Positions 1 to 10,870 of a DNA stretch of 64,000 nucleotides are shown in pieces. The notes under the pieces were generated by a model. That model worked only from the letters and a program-made list of their open reading frames with translations. It was not told where the DNA came from and did not search any database. The translations under genes and the position numbers were made by a program. The stretch's first letter is position 1. Every line of letters starts with the position of its first letter. This stretch comes from Gigaspora rosea (lineage: Eukaryota > Glomeromycota > Glomeromycetes > Diversisporales > Gigasporaceae), in contig QKWP01001726.1 of assembly GCA_003550325.1 (NCBI GenBank), positions 27,717 through 91,716 of the forward strand, read 5' to 3'.

Positions 1-149
1 TTTATATTAAATAGCGAAAACTTGTGAATATTGTATATTTAATAAATTAAAATATTATATAATAACAATAAATAAAAAAAATTTATAATTAAATTGCGAA
101 AACTTGCGAAAACCTGTAAAATATTCAAAAAGCATGATTATGTGAATAT

Positions 150-440
150 AATAATTATTAATTGATATTATATCAGATATATATCGATTAATATCGATAT
201 ATATCAATTACTATCACTATCAATTATAATTGATATATCAATATATATCGATACCCATCACCCCTGCTGATTACTATCGATAGTGATAGTAATCGATATA
301 TCAATATATATTGATTACTATCACTATCGATAGTAATCGATATATCGATATATATCGATTACTATCACTATCGATAGTAATCGGCAGGGGTGATAGGTAT
401 CGATATATATCTTACTAGTTAGTAATCGATATATATCTAT
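150..440. repeat. Palindromic cluster, ATCGAT-rich
   Basis: A motif close to TTACTATCACTATCGATAGT recurs at about 208-225, 270-294, 313-337 and 357-382 in alternating orientation. The stretch 241-303 is mirrored by 347-410, including the only GC-richer block (cccatcacccctgc and its complement gcaggggtgatagg). The whole folds on a centre near 325. It resembles the body of a MITE or foldback element. No target duplication was resolved. The flanks 1-150 and 440-490 are AT-rich with nothing recognised. Confidence 0.6.
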
Positions 441-489
441 ATATAAAATTTGCAGATGTTATTAATAGAAATAATCTACATATCCTCTA

Positions 490-1595
490 CTCCTATTTTA
501 GAAAAAGTTGTCAGAATAAAATTTTATATTATATAACATACTATTATATATATTTTACACTTTATTAAATAAAATTTTTAATTTTTAAAAAATAATATTT
601 TTTGTCTACAAATGCTTTGATTAATTAAGATCTTCCATAACTCTTACTGCTGATCACTTGTACCAACATACATACAGAAATTCCAAAGTGAAGTTACAAG
701 GAAAACAGTGAAAAAATCTAGAAATACATGTAAATCAACTGGCAGCTACTATTTAGAGATACAGTTAATTGAGTATCTGCTAGTAGCCTTAGAGTTTATC
801 ACTCACCAAACCAACTAGCGCTTGTTGTTTAGAGGTAAAGTTCATAGACTACCTGCTGACAAGTTTAGAGTTTATCACTCACCAGAAGAAAGAAAAAGTA
901 CTGGGTGGCTTTTTGTTGAATTTGACTACAAAGGAAGACTCACTCTCCTTTGTACAAGCGATAACTTTTGGTGTTATTGGTGATGTTTGAAGAATTTTCA
1001 AAAGTGGGCTTTTTGGCGTACTCCCTCAAAAAAATCGATAGTGTTTACACTAATCCAAATTAGGAAGACACCTACCATATTGGATACATTGTTTGTCATG
1101 AGTAGCTTGGAAACAAGTAACGTGGAATGATATATGAGGTTCTCGAAGGAAACCACTAGAAGAAGTTTCTAGAATATTATATTAAAAGTAGTCAGGTCGT
1201 TAGACTACTTACTTGGGTTTAATATTCTTGGTCCTTTGGTCTCTGGATGGCAGATGGACCATATGATATTAACAATTTTTATCTATAAAGTCTGGGTGTA
1301 CCTAATTGGTCATGTCCAGCTAACTTTTGGCCGTAGATAAAAATCTACATACAAACAGAAGGATGTAGTACAGTCTAAGTTTTTTGTTTTAACTAATTTT
1401 ATAAATATTGTTTTCCTTTCGTTCTTTTATGTATAATAGTATAAAATTTAAATAAACAAGAGCAAGGTCTCAGTTGTCAAACCCAAAAAAAAAAAAATTT
1501 TTTTTGTCTACAAAATCGTATGATTTGATTGGTCAGAATTAGGGTATGACATGTTATGGGTACAACAAATTTATATTTTTATATAGCAATTATAA
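490..1595. mobile_element. Remnant of the 33-kb foldback family, split by a retroposon
   Basis: Bases 490-612 and 1498-1595 resemble consecutive parts of the right half of the element at 32485-33271. They share the 'gaaaaagttgt...cagaataaaattttatatta' stretch, then 'tttttgtctacaaa' followed by 'gatttgattggtcagaat'. The retroposon 613-1497 sits exactly between them and repeats the junction sequence. The left half of this copy is not visible. Confidence 0.55.
613..1497 (+). mobile_element. Non-coding retroposon with poly(A) and target duplication (family A)
   Basis: The sequence ends in an A-run (about 1484-1496) after an AATAAA-like site (about 1451). It is bounded by TTTTTTGTCTACAAA on both sides (598-612 and about 1500-1514), the signature of LINE-driven insertion. 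No long ORF is present. Its head (agatc..ctctt..gatcacttgt) and its tail resemble the element at 58069-59380, and a central block ('ggcgtac-ccctc-aaaaaatc') is also shared, so the two are one family. No clear tRNA-like A/B boxes were found. The likely mobilising enzyme is a LINE such as the one at 17.1-27.2 kb, which is inference. Confidence 0.65.
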
Positions 1596-1654
1596 TAACT
1601 AATTTTAAAAATTACTGGTTTTGTACATATATAACATTATACAAAGTTGTATAA

Positions 1655-1804
1655 GAGGAGTGACAAAAATCAGGTGATTTTTTAGGGGGGAGGTGGTAAA
1701 AAAAGTTGAAATTATATATAAGAACCTGACTATATATATATTAAAGAAGAGGGAGGGGGGTAGACCTCTGATAAAAAATAATCAGATGATTAATGACACT
1801 GCCC
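1655..1804 (+). mobile_element. PIF/Harbinger-like MITE, copy 1 (TAA target)
   Basis: About 150 bp with imperfect inverted ends: gaggagtgacaaaaatc at the left, and the complement of the right end reads gggcagtgtcattaatc. TAA flanks both sides (1652-1654 and 1805-1807). Three further copies lie at 28777, 32765 and 40968. All keep the inner pair 'atcaggtgatt' and 'ataatcaggtgatt' and a G-rich middle. It is non-coding. A 3-bp TWA target duplication is typical of PIF/Harbinger; a transposase source is not visible here. Confidence 0.8.
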
Positions 1805-1807
1805 TAA

Positions 1808-2226
1808 TCTTAATTGACTTAAAAACTATTGTATAGAATTATACAAACTTCTTTTTATTTAAAAGCTATTGTTCACGTCATATATATCAAAGAAAATTCA
1901 TATAAATTCAAATAGCATCTTGTTTTTTAATTTAATTGACAATTTGCGATAGAAGGAGAATTTTAACTAGAGGAAATTTTTATAATAAAACATAATAAAA
2001 TATATTAATACAGGAATTATAATTCCTATAGTTTTATAAAATTTTTTGAATTTTAATTGCTTGTAACTTTTTATTTACCTAACTAATTTTACTGATCTAG
2101 CTATTATTAGAATTACAAAAACTAACTCTACAACTTTTATTAGAAGTCTACAAGATGTTAACTTAATAAAAAATTAACTTTACATAGTCATGAATGCTGA
2201 TTTTTGTATTTTATATATAATTTATA
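1808..2226. other. AT-rich spacer
   Basis: No ORF, RNA or repeat structure could be supported. A stretch near 2090-2170 (gatctagctattattagaattac) weakly resembles a motif found in several foldback elements of this window, for example 56740 and 63740. Confidence 0.4.
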
Positions 2227-2230
2227 TTAA

Positions 2231-2737
2231 GGGTAGAGAGTATATAGATCATTTCTATTAATAAACGAGCGACCAAAAATATTTTTACTGCGAATTTAAA
2301 AGTTGCTACATATAAAAGTTAATTTTTTTCTATAAATTGTATTTATGTACTAAGTAAAAATCGATCGTAAAAATTGATCGTAATAAAAAATTACACATAT
2401 CATAAAAATTTTATTAATTTTGAATAAAATTTGATAAAGTTTTTATAGTATCACCTTTTGTGAGGGTAGGGTCTATTTTGCGGGGGTGATCACAAATTGG
2501 CCAATCAAATCATATGTAAACAATAAGTAAAATAGGGTTGCGAAGATAAAAACAACTATATTCTTAGGTTCTACTGGGCCAATTTTAATGATTCAACCAC
2601 CATTAGAATTAGAAAAACATTCCCTACAATTTTATTTAAAAATTTAATATGGTTACTTAATAAAATTTTCTTTATTATTAAATATAAAATTTTTAGTAAC
2701 TAGTTCATTAATAAAATAATCTACATACCCTCTACCC
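2231..2737. mobile_element. TTAA-flanked MITE, GGGTAGAG family, copy 1
   Basis: The ends GGGTAGAGAGTATATAGATC and the complement GGGTAGAGGGTATGTAGATT are inverted repeats, with TTAA directly outside both (2227-2230, 2738-2741). The length is 507 bp and it is non-coding. Relatives with the same tips lie at 55811, 62478 and, much longer, 34614. TTAA is the target of piggyBac transposases, but these tips begin with GGG, so the family link is inferred only from the target. Confidence 0.75.
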
Positions 2738-2741
2738 TTAA

Positions 2742-3600
2742 GTATTATGTATTTTATTAATAAAATTCTCCTTTTTTTTACAAATTGTCAATTAAGTGAT
2801 ATTAATAATATAAACTATAAAAATAGTAAATTCAATGCTACTCTTTTAGATTTATGGTTTATTTTTTTTGTAATTTGTTATTTTGTAAAGTATTAAAGGT
2901 TAAAGTTAATTAAAATTTCAAATTTCAGACTAAATATAAATATTTCTTAGATAGCATGAATTTTTGACCAATAATAACCAAGACATGTAACTAAATTTGA
3001 TAAAAATTTTAGAATGATCTATATTTTTTGATAAATATAGATGACGTGAACCATATAGATTTAAAGATTATTTTGAACAATTCTTAGCTTTATATCTTGT
3101 TTTTTTAGCTTAATATAAATTTTCAAAAAGTGTCTATAATAATATATCACCTGTATATATTTTAAAATTAGCAAATATTTGTTTTTGGCAAAGTTACATT
3201 TGATTTGTACAAAAGCAAAACTGTAATTTGGCAGTAAAGTTTTTTTATTTTTCTTTTTATACTTTATTATAATAAATATTTCTAACTATAACTAGTAGTG
3301 ATCATCACACTCTTTCAGTATAACAAAAATTTTTAATTAATTTATTGACATAATCAATCACACAATGATAACAATCAGTACATACTGTATTTTATATATA
3401 CACGTACATCATAATTACTATTTTTTTAAACAAATACCTGATTTGCTAATTGTGTATAATATTTAAAATATAATCTTTATGTAAAATGAGTAACTAGCAC
3501 TTTATCATAATGAACTAACTATAAATATTAGCTATTATTGTATAAAAAGATGTAAAACAACATGCTACAAACACTATATTTATACTGTACAGTTTGTGTT
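2742..3600. other. AT-rich intergenic stretch
   Basis: No credible coding region, RNA gene or terminal repeats were seen in either strand. Confidence 0.4.
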
Positions 3601-3611
3601 GCCTTTGCAAA

Positions 3612-4175
3612 TACTGGTGAAATTAAACCATTTCACCAGATGAAATGGTGAAATAGTTTCACCAGAATTACACCAAAATTTTATTTTGGTGAATTGGTGA
3701 AATTGGTGAAATTGGTGAAATTGGTAAAATTGGCGAAATTGGTGAATTGGTGAATTGGTGAAATTGGTGAAATTAGTGAATTGGTGAATTGTTGAATTGA
3801 TGAAATGGTTGGTGAAATAGTGAAATGGTGAATTGGTGAAACAGTGAATTGGTGAAATAGTGAATTGGCAAATTGGTGAATTTGCTCAATCCTATAAACG
3901 GTTAATAGTTCTGACTTCAAAGTGTGCCTGTAAAAACATAAAATATATAAACTTGAACAAAAACCTAACTGAATTTCAGGCTAAAATAATTCCAGACTCT
4001 CTATTTTACTATTTTGCTGTTTTACCATTCCACCAATTTACCAATTCACCAATTCACAATTTCACCAATTCACCAATTCACCAATTCACCAATTACACCA
4101 ATTACACCAATTCACTAGTTACACCAGTTTCACCATTACCAATTGGTGATTGGTGAAATAGTGAAATCATTTAAC
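3612..4175. repeat. Head-to-head minisatellite arrays of ggtgaaatt
   Basis: From about 3612 to 3885 the + strand carries dozens of 8-9-base units ggtgaaatt / ggtgaatt. From about 4022 to 4165 the same unit appears inverted (aattcacca). They flank some 135 bp of unrelated sequence. The outer edges (attaaaccatttcacc; ggtgaaa...atcatttaacc) are also roughly inverted. The two open frames through it (3681-3920 minus, 3860-4156 plus) only translate the repeat into TNF/TNSP units. It may be a foldback transposon with subterminal repeat arrays or an expanded hairpin satellite. Confidence 0.75.
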
Positions 4176-5314
4176 CGCTTTGATTTAATTTCACTAGCAT
4201 CTATAGTTGCTTCACTTACGCTCAGCAACACTTACAGAATTCGCTTTGCTCATATTCTGCATAGCTTGCTTTAGCTGTTGCCTTCACATTGCTCCTTTTT
4301 CCTAAATGCTTTATGAATTTACCTCTATCATAACTAGAACCCTAACCCTAAAAGAAATTTCTCAGAACCATTAAATCCCAACTACATCATAAAAACCAAA
4401 CAATACAAAAAATCAATATTATATACTTACAACATAGTGAATCACACCAGCATGACACCAAAACTATAAACAAAATGCCAATATAACATGACAAAAGTTA
4501 GTACCAATGATGAACGTATTCTAGTAACAGCACCAAAATGTAAGAAATAACAGTCACCTATTCTGGATGACACCTATTACCCAAAAAGAAAGAGTTAGTT
4601 AGTACTATACAAACATAAAATTGTAAATGAAATGTATGAATAAAATGTATACTTGAGAAGCTCAATGCCCAACCACCAACAGAGCCTGAAACTGTAACCT
4701 AAAAATGAAAAAGAATTGTTTGTACTGCACAAATACACACTAAAACAAAGAACAGTAAAATGAAAAAAATACTTAGTTGGTAATTGTAGAACACAATGCC
4801 AAACTGCCTGACAAAAAGAAACACGAAACTGTAAGCTGAAGAAAAAAAAGAAAATGTTAGTACAATGAATCACACTATGACAAACTAAATCCAAATATCA
4901 TTTAACATACCAATATTGCAGTGAAGCACACTAGTACCACAACAAACAAAATGCCCAAACACAAAAAATATAACACGACAAAAGCTCAGCTTCAATGATA
5001 AACATATTCCAATAACCCAAATGCCAGATGCAATCACTATCTATCCCGACTAAGGCCCATTACCTAGAAAGAATAGTTAGTTAATACTGCACAAACATAA
5101 AACAAAAACAAAAAGAAAAAAAAAATTACTTAGCTGTGCAATTGATAAAGGAGTATAGCGAAATAGAAACAATAAAAAAATACTTATATGCTGTAGATCT
5201 GATATTGTGTAATGAGTAGTGATTATCACCACTGGTTATTTTAATTATATTCTTATATAATTACAAAATTTATTAAACTACTTGTATAGATTTTTATATA
5301 AATATTTATATAAA
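4176..5314. repeat. Diverged tandem-like repeats, non-coding
   Basis: From about 4560 on, a phrase of the type gttagtac..cacaaacataaaa recurs at 4583, 4707, 4855 and 5068. Between the copies lie similar 'aatgcc..ctg' and 'aaactgtaa' pieces, suggesting an old tandem repeat with a unit of roughly 120-150 bp. Two telomere-like units (aaccctaaccctaa) lie near 4339. No gene is supported. Confidence 0.4.
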
Positions 5315-5317
5315 TTA

Positions 5318-5474
5318 GGGCGCTGACATTTATTAAATAATATTTTAGGAGTGGGATCAAGCCAAATCTTACCTTATATAAAAATTTTAGCCAATTAAAT
5401 TTGGCAAAAATATTACCTGGAGGTGGGGTAAGCTTCTATAGTAAATGGATATTAGGTAATAAATATCAGCACCC
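5318..5474. mobile_element. 157-bp MITE with TTA target duplication
   Basis: The ends GGGCGCTGACATTTATTA and, on the other strand, GGGTGCTGATATTTATTAC form about 30 bp of imperfect inverted repeat. TTA lies outside both ends (5315-5317, 5475-5477). The tip resembles the GGGAGCTGACAG tip at 21277, so it may be a distant PIF/Harbinger relative. Confidence 0.7.
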
Positions 5475-5756
5475 TTACTTAATAAAAATATGAGCAAGGC
5501 CTTATTTTTTAAAAAAAATTAAAGCAACTTTTATTAAAGCAAAAATTAAATTTTTATTATTAGAATAAAAATAAATATATAAAAAATAGTTTTTTAAATA
5601 AAATTTTAAAATATAATTAATTTTTTAAATTTTAAATTTTATATACCTTTATGATATAGTTGTATATTTATGTAATTAATAATCAAAATTGACTATAATA
5701 ACTAAACCAAGAATTTAATTTGCTAATCTATCAGCTTCAACTTGCCAAATTACCAA

Positions 5757-5921
5757 GGGGTGTGCCATTTATTACATGATATTTTTACTTAGTAGCTACT
5801 CCTATCCATGTATAGTATGATCACTTTATCTAATTCTAATTGATTAATATAATATATAGACGTGATCACTACCTCTGACCATGTATCCATGGTAAAAATT
5901 ACATGATAAATAGCATGCCCC
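5757..5921. mobile_element. 165-bp MITE
   Basis: The inverted ends GGGGTGTGCCATTTATTACA and GGGGCATGCTATTTATCATG are followed inward by matching '..atatttttac' / '..aatttttacc'. The flanks are CAA and TAA, which could be a decayed TWA duplication. It is non-coding. Confidence 0.6.
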
Positions 5922-6067
5922 TAATCAAATTACAAAATTGCAATAATATAAAATATTTTAAGTTTTTTTTATTACAAACTATTACAACTAATTTTTTTAT
6001 TAATGCAATTTAATTAATACAAAAAAAAATAAAATTTTTTATTTAAAAAACTTTATTTATTTTTTAA

Positions 6068-6897
6068 TGGATAGGATTTAGGTGTACTACTAGTAGTACT
6101 TTGTACTATATGGTGACACCATTTTATTGACTAATTTTAATAATAAAAAATCTATTAAAATATTTTTGCAATATACTTTGGGTAAGTTGCATTATATAAA
6201 AAAATATTATAACTTTAAATAGTCTTTTAAATTTTTTAGAGACCTTTGAAACATGGCTATTTTTAGTCGTTTTACTAGTAAATTTTACTTATAAATTTTC
6301 TATTAAAAACTATGTTTAATTTTTTAAATTTTTAAACTTATATTACTCTTAATATATTAGCTTAAATGTTGATAAACTTCATAAATTAGAATTAAAAGTT
6401 TGTTTTTAACAACTTCTGATAAATTTAAACAAAATTTATTTAATAAATTTTTTTTAAATTATGGTTAAAAAACTAAAGAACCTATATGAAATACTAAAAT
6501 AGTAATGATTTTCAACTAATAGCTTACAAACCTTTATAGTAGAAATAATATTTTTTATAATATAACTAATAATAAAACTTTTAATATAGTAGCTATAAAC
6601 ATTTTTTATATAATTTAAATTTAAATTTACTATTGTAATTCTATTAAAAAATTTATAAAAAATTTAGTATTTATAGTGTACTACACGTAGTACATTTGAA
6701 GCAACAAAAAATAGCAGTTACAAAGGAATTTTTTTTAAACAAGTTTATTATTAATATTAAAAAAAATTCTGCCAAACTAAACTATAGTATTAATCAGATT
6801 TTTGTATACAAAAATTATTTATATATATATTTTTATAGATTTTTAACCTATTCTTCTAACTGTACTACCAGTAGTCTTTAGGCCTAAATCCTATTCA
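6068..6897. mobile_element. 830-bp TTAA-flanked element, TGGATAGG family
   Basis: The tips TGGATAGGATTTAGG and the complement TGAATAGGATTTAGG are inverted, with TTAA just outside (6064-6067 and 6898-6901). Palindromic stretches such as gtactactagtagtac (about 6084) and gtactacacgtagtac (about 6677) lie inside. The open frame 6696-6881 is AT-driven and not a convincing gene. This is probably a non-autonomous DNA transposon. Its tips do not match the GGGTAGAG family. Confidence 0.7.
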
Positions 6898-7032
6898 TTA
6901 ATAATATAATAAATTATACCAATATAATGTAACAAAAATATTAATAAAATCAATTTTATAAACATTATACTAATCTAATAATAATGCCAAAAAAAAGTAA
7001 CAAATAGCTATTTAATTTAAATATACAGATTT

Positions 7033-8407
7033 TCAAATTTCAGTAATATCAAGATTTATTTGAGCAGAATTAGCTTGAGCTTAAGGCAAATTTAAATAAA
7101 CAAATATTATTTTTAACTAAAATAAAATAATATACTTTTAATATATTAATTGAAAAAATACCTTTAATTGCCTTCAAAATTAATTTTGTACTAATAATTT
7201 TGCTAGTGTACATTTCATCAGGATGCTTTGATATTGGCAATGTTTTAATAATTTTATTTGCTTCTAAAAATTGCTTTTTAATTTCATTATCATTTGGACT
7301 AGCTATTTTATCAAGCCAATCATCAATTTTATCATGAATATCATAAGCACTAGGTCGTTCTTTTGGATCAGAATTCATGCATCTCTCAGCCAATTCAATA
7401 TAGCATTTAGGAGTTCCGGATGCAAACTCTGGACGTGATCCTTTGCAAATCTTGACTGCAAGTTTTGTATCAAATTCATGACCATCAAAAGGTTTTTGTC
7501 CACTTGTCATTTCTGTCATAATAACTCCAAACCCATAAATATCAGCTGCTTGTGTAAACTGCTGCTCACCTGATAAAACTTCTGGTGCAACGTAAGGCAT
7601 AACTCCACAAATATCTCCTTCTAAAACTTTTTCATCAGTCTTTCTAGACAATCCTAAATCTGCAATATATGCTTGTTGGTCTTGCAAAATGTTGCCACTA
7701 TGAAAATCAGCATGAATGTATCCTGCATAGTAGTGGATATTATCTAATTCTTTAGAAATATCTTTAAGTATTTGCAATTTAGTCTGCCAGGTAAGTGTAC
7801 AAAAATTTTTTCTTAAATATTTATAAAGACTTCCATTATTAGCATACTGAAATACCATCAAGTATTCTTTTGTTTTTGTATTTTGAGTTATGCCATATAT
7901 TGCGAGCTTATTAGCATTTAATTTACATGTCATAAGACTTTTGAACTTGAAATTTAAACAACAAATTAGTTTATTAATTATTAGATAAATTATTAAAACA
8001 ATGAATTAGCTTACTTCTTTTAAATAATCATTATTGTTTTCCATAGAACTGACGGCCAATGTCTTGAGTGCGACGGTGCTGGATTGTTCACGCGCTCTTT
8101 TGTAAATATCATTATCACTGTCCTTCTTAATTGTTTCAACTTTTCGTATACCATCCAACCAGGTTGCTGAATATACAGAGCCAAATCCTCCTTTACCGAT
8201 TTTTTTAATTTCTGATAATCTATCAAATGGAATCCATTCAATCACATCTTCATACATCATGGCTCTAAGTTGAAATGTTTTTATGCAATCGTCAATATCC
8301 TTCTTATTTCTACTTGTCCACCTTGTTGCTATGTCAGGGTCGCATGATAGACACCATGCGCGTTTAGTGTTATCTTCATTACAATGCGCACATTTTCCAT
8401 ATTTGGA
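7033..8407 (-). CDS. TKL-like protein kinase, 5' end not found
   Basis: Protein kinase of the large tyrosine-kinase-like set of glomeromycotan fungi; substrate unknown. Exons read leftward: 8407-8015, 7945-7162 and 7079-7033, joined by GT-AG introns of 69 and 82 bases. Together they give 407 residues ending in ..QINLDITEI. Residues 6-22 hold CAHC and CLSC, a zinc-ribbon-like knuckle. The glycine loop is GKGGFGSV (71-78) and the ATP lysine is in VALK (K115). The catalytic loop is HADFHSGN (D211, N216), the metal-binding motif is DLG (D227) and APE lies at 251-253. All catalytic residues are present, so it should be active. An AG acceptor precedes 8407; the first exon with the start codon could not be identified upstream. 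Confidence 0.85.
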
Positions 8408-8419
8408 CTGTCTAATTTA

Positions 8420-8895
8420 TATAATATAATATATAATTGATTTATTTTGCACCTGCGGTTTTAAACTTTAGATCGAATGTAAATGATTTTTATATTTACC
8501 GACTAAATTAATACGAATAAAAATGAAATAAATTTAAACGTAATGGTAAATAAGTATTTATGAACTTGTTTTGTGAACTTGTTTTGCTGTTTTTAATTCC
8601 ATTGATTAATAAATGTTCTTTATACTCACGCACTGAATGAGGTAATTAATGCGAATGAAATGAATTTAAACGTAATGGTAAATAAGTATTTATGAACTTG
8701 TTTTGCTGTTAATGTTCTTTATACTTACGGGCTAAATGACATAAACAATAAATAAATACGTATTTATGAGTTTAACATTACTGAAATAGATCAATAAATG
8801 CATTTTTGCTTACTCCCTAATAATTAACATTGTGTAAAAAAACTTAATATGAATAAACAAACTATAAACATCATAAAAAATAAAAATTATATTAT
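8420..8895. repeat. Tandem repeat of about 140 bp between kinase and Sel1 gene
   Basis: The block 'gaatttaaacgtaatggtaa' plus 'taagtatttatgaacttgttttgctgtt' occurs at about 8530-8595 and 8652-8710. A partial third unit ('aataaatacgtatttatgag') follows at about 8750. On the minus strand each unit ends in a donor-like GTGAGTATAAAG, GTAAGTATAAAG or GTAAATATAAAA. The missing first exon of the kinase may lie here, but no start codon in frame could be assigned. Confidence 0.5.
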
Positions 8896-9266
8896 TTACT
8901 TGTTAAGCCATTCATTCCATTTATCATTATTTTTTTCTACTCCAATTCCATAATAATAACACCAAGCAGTTTTCCAAATTCCCATTAAATTACCTGCCTC
9001 AGCAAACTTCAGATAATATGTAAACGCTTTATACTTATCGATTTCGACTCCAACTTGATATATTCCGTTAGAATTATTCATATCTGCCGATTTTTGGTAA
9101 CATGTGAATGCTTTTTTTCATCCTTTTCAATTCCTATTCCATATTCGTAACAATAACCGAGCAAATAATTTCTATTTGAATCATTCGTATCGTCCAATTT
9201 TTGACTGCTATCGAAATTCAGTTGATTGAAAGCATCGGCAATTCGTGTAATTTTTTCGTTTTCCAT
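8896..9266 (-). pseudogene. Sel1-repeat protein, one-base frameshift
   Basis: A short Sel1/TPR-like repeat protein, a scaffold fold common beside or fused to kinases in these fungi. The ATG is at 9266. The repeat signatures are GYCYEYGIGIEKDEKKA and, further on, WCYYYGIGVEKNN. The frame changes within a run of seven T (9112-9118, + strand). Before it the frame gives ..EKDEKK, after it AFTCYQKSADMNNSN in the next frame, so one base appears to be missing. A sequencing error in the homopolymer is as likely as a true pseudogene. Without the shift the product would be about 123 residues ending NEWLNK. It lies upstream of the kinase on the same strand; no splice linking them was demonstrated. Confidence 0.7.
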
Positions 9267-9293
9267 TTGGTTTTAAAAAAATGTTTGGATGTC

Positions 9294-9465
9294 ACCGATA
9301 TTTTTTTTTATTTATTTACTTTGGTTATACAATATATCCTAAATTATACCGGCCGTTCAGTTATGCACAGCCTACAATGTAGGCTGAATTTCGTGCATAA
9401 CTGCAACGGCTGGTATAATTTAGGATATATTGTATAACCAAAGTAAATAAATAAAAAAATATCGG
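9294..9465. repeat. 172-bp hairpin (near-perfect palindrome)
   Basis: The arms accgatatttttt..tttactttggttatacaa.. and ..ttgtataaccaaagtaaa..aatatcggt pair almost completely around a centre near 9381. A second inner hairpin (cagttatgcac / gtgcataactg, then cctacaatgtagg) closes the loop. It lies about 30 bases upstream of the Sel1 start codon. The small open frames over it on both strands read the same sequence twice and are not genes. It is probably a hairpin MITE; no target duplication was recognised. Confidence 0.75.
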
Positions 9466-9475
9466 TAAATCGTGA

Positions 9476-10010
9476 ACTAGTGCTTGGATCCGATGTTGGG
9501 CGAATTTTTTTTTTATATGCCGATAGGGATCGATTTTAGAACGGCTGTTAGTCACGAGATTATGATTACATTTGGAGATCGATCGGTTACCCGCATCGAT
9601 TACTACATTTTGATGATCGTACGTTACCCGATTCAGTGACTACATTTCCGCGAACCATTACTTCATTTTCCCCATTACTACATTTCTGTGTAGTAAATTC
9701 CCATTACCACATTTCTTGTAAATATTCGTAGCTCTTATCTCATTCTGGATAAACGGGTAATTCTGGTGGGATATAAAAAGATCGTTATATGAAGAGAAGG
9801 GACAGTTAGTTTTTTTTTAGTTTATTTTCTTTAAGCATTGTTTCCCTTAATTTTCTTGTATATAATTTCTTATACACGCACATGTATATAATTCGCTCTC
9901 CCAAAAATTATTAATAAAATACATTTGTTCATAAATCACCGAACCCTTAATGATTGTGGCCCAGTAGCTAAATTGGCATATGAGTTCTGGAAGTCTCTTC
10001 CAAGGCCACA
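9476..10010. other. Intergenic DNA with short TACATTT repeats
   Basis: 'ttactacattt', 'gactacatttccg' and 'attaccacatttc' recur between 9560 and 9715, a weak degenerate repeat. A fold ttgtggcc...ggccacaa (9954-9961 with 10004-10011) encloses a stretch that matches a tRNA A box (tagctaaattgg) but has no B box. No gene is supported. Confidence 0.35.
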
Positions 10011-10011
10011 A

Positions 10012-10220
10012 CACCGGATATCCAGTTACCCGTTTTACTGTACCTGTACTAAAAAAGCCAAATCCGGATAACTGTCAGTTTTATTTGGCAGATAGCCGGA
10101 TAAACCCTACGGATAACCGGATAACCGGATAACCTTGCGGCTAACCATTTAACCCTACAGATTACTATTTAACTTTACGAATATCCGGATAGACCGGATA
10201 ACCGGTAAATAATGCAAGTT
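10012..10220. repeat. Minisatellite of CCGGATAACC-type units
   Basis: Units such as ccggataacc, cggataaacccta and ggctaaccatttaaccc recur irregularly, densest at 10090-10150 and again at 10185-10210. The GC content is clearly above that of the surroundings. Function unknown. Confidence 0.6.
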
Positions 10221-10289
10221 CACATTCATACAGTTTGTTATTTAAAGTGTATTTATTTGTCGCACACCATATTATATTTTATCTTAATC

Positions 10290-10410
10290 CGATTTTATTT
10301 ATACAATTTTATTTTAATCTGAATTGATCGTATCCGATTCATTTTAATCTGGATTTCATTTTAATCGGTCATATTGTGGCAGATTAAAATGAAATCAGAT
10401 TAAAATGAAA
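10290..10410. repeat. Inverted short repeats of ATTTTAATCTG
   Basis: 'ttttaatctgaatt', 'ttttaatctggatttcattttaatc' and the inverted 'gattaaaatgaaatcagattaaaatgaaat' form a local foldback. It is followed by a simple repeat of ggtaatagtaat (10736-10790). Confidence 0.5.
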
Positions 10411-10870
10411 TATGTATAGTATAAGAAAATGGCAAAAAAATAAAAATGGAGTGTGCGCATTTTTTAAGGTTAGGGTTAAGTTAGGGGTTAGTTTTATTTA
10501 ACACTCTTTTAACACTCTTTTAATACTCTTTTAATTTTGGCTCCTATTTTCTTTCTATTTGGGAATAGCTTGTACTTCTGTGTATGGTAATACAAAATAA
10601 AATTCCCATAAAGTTCTCGATCAAGGATCATCAAAACATTTGCTATGTATACTCTTTTTTAGTAGGATCTACTTGAGCAAATTAGGAAGAAAAATCTTCG
10701 TGTTTTTTTAAATAATAATAATCATTAAGATTAATAGTAGTGGTAATAGTAATGGTAATGGTAATGGTAATAGTAAATAGTAAATAGTACCAAAAAAATT
10801 TGATTTAAGAAAAATTACAAAAGGATACTTTAAAATGGTAAAAATTTTGGCTTTTTGAGTTCTCCACTCT

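Noticed and set aside
3681-4156. Two ORFs with TNF/TNSP-type repeats
   Set aside because: They only translate the ggtgaaatt minisatellite in both directions.
4595-4894. 99-residue minus-strand ORF
   Set aside because: Phe/Ser/Cys-rich low-complexity translation of a diverged tandem repeat; no start context, no family.
6696-6881. ORF inside the 830-bp TTAA element
   Set aside because: Lys/Asn/Ile/Tyr-rich AT-driven frame without protein-like features.
9201-9555. ORFs sharing an identical middle on opposite strands
   Set aside because: Both read the same hairpin arms; not genes.
9954-10011. Possible tRNA (A-box match, closing stem)
   Set aside because: No B box, no cloverleaf; the stem is a chance short inverted repeat.
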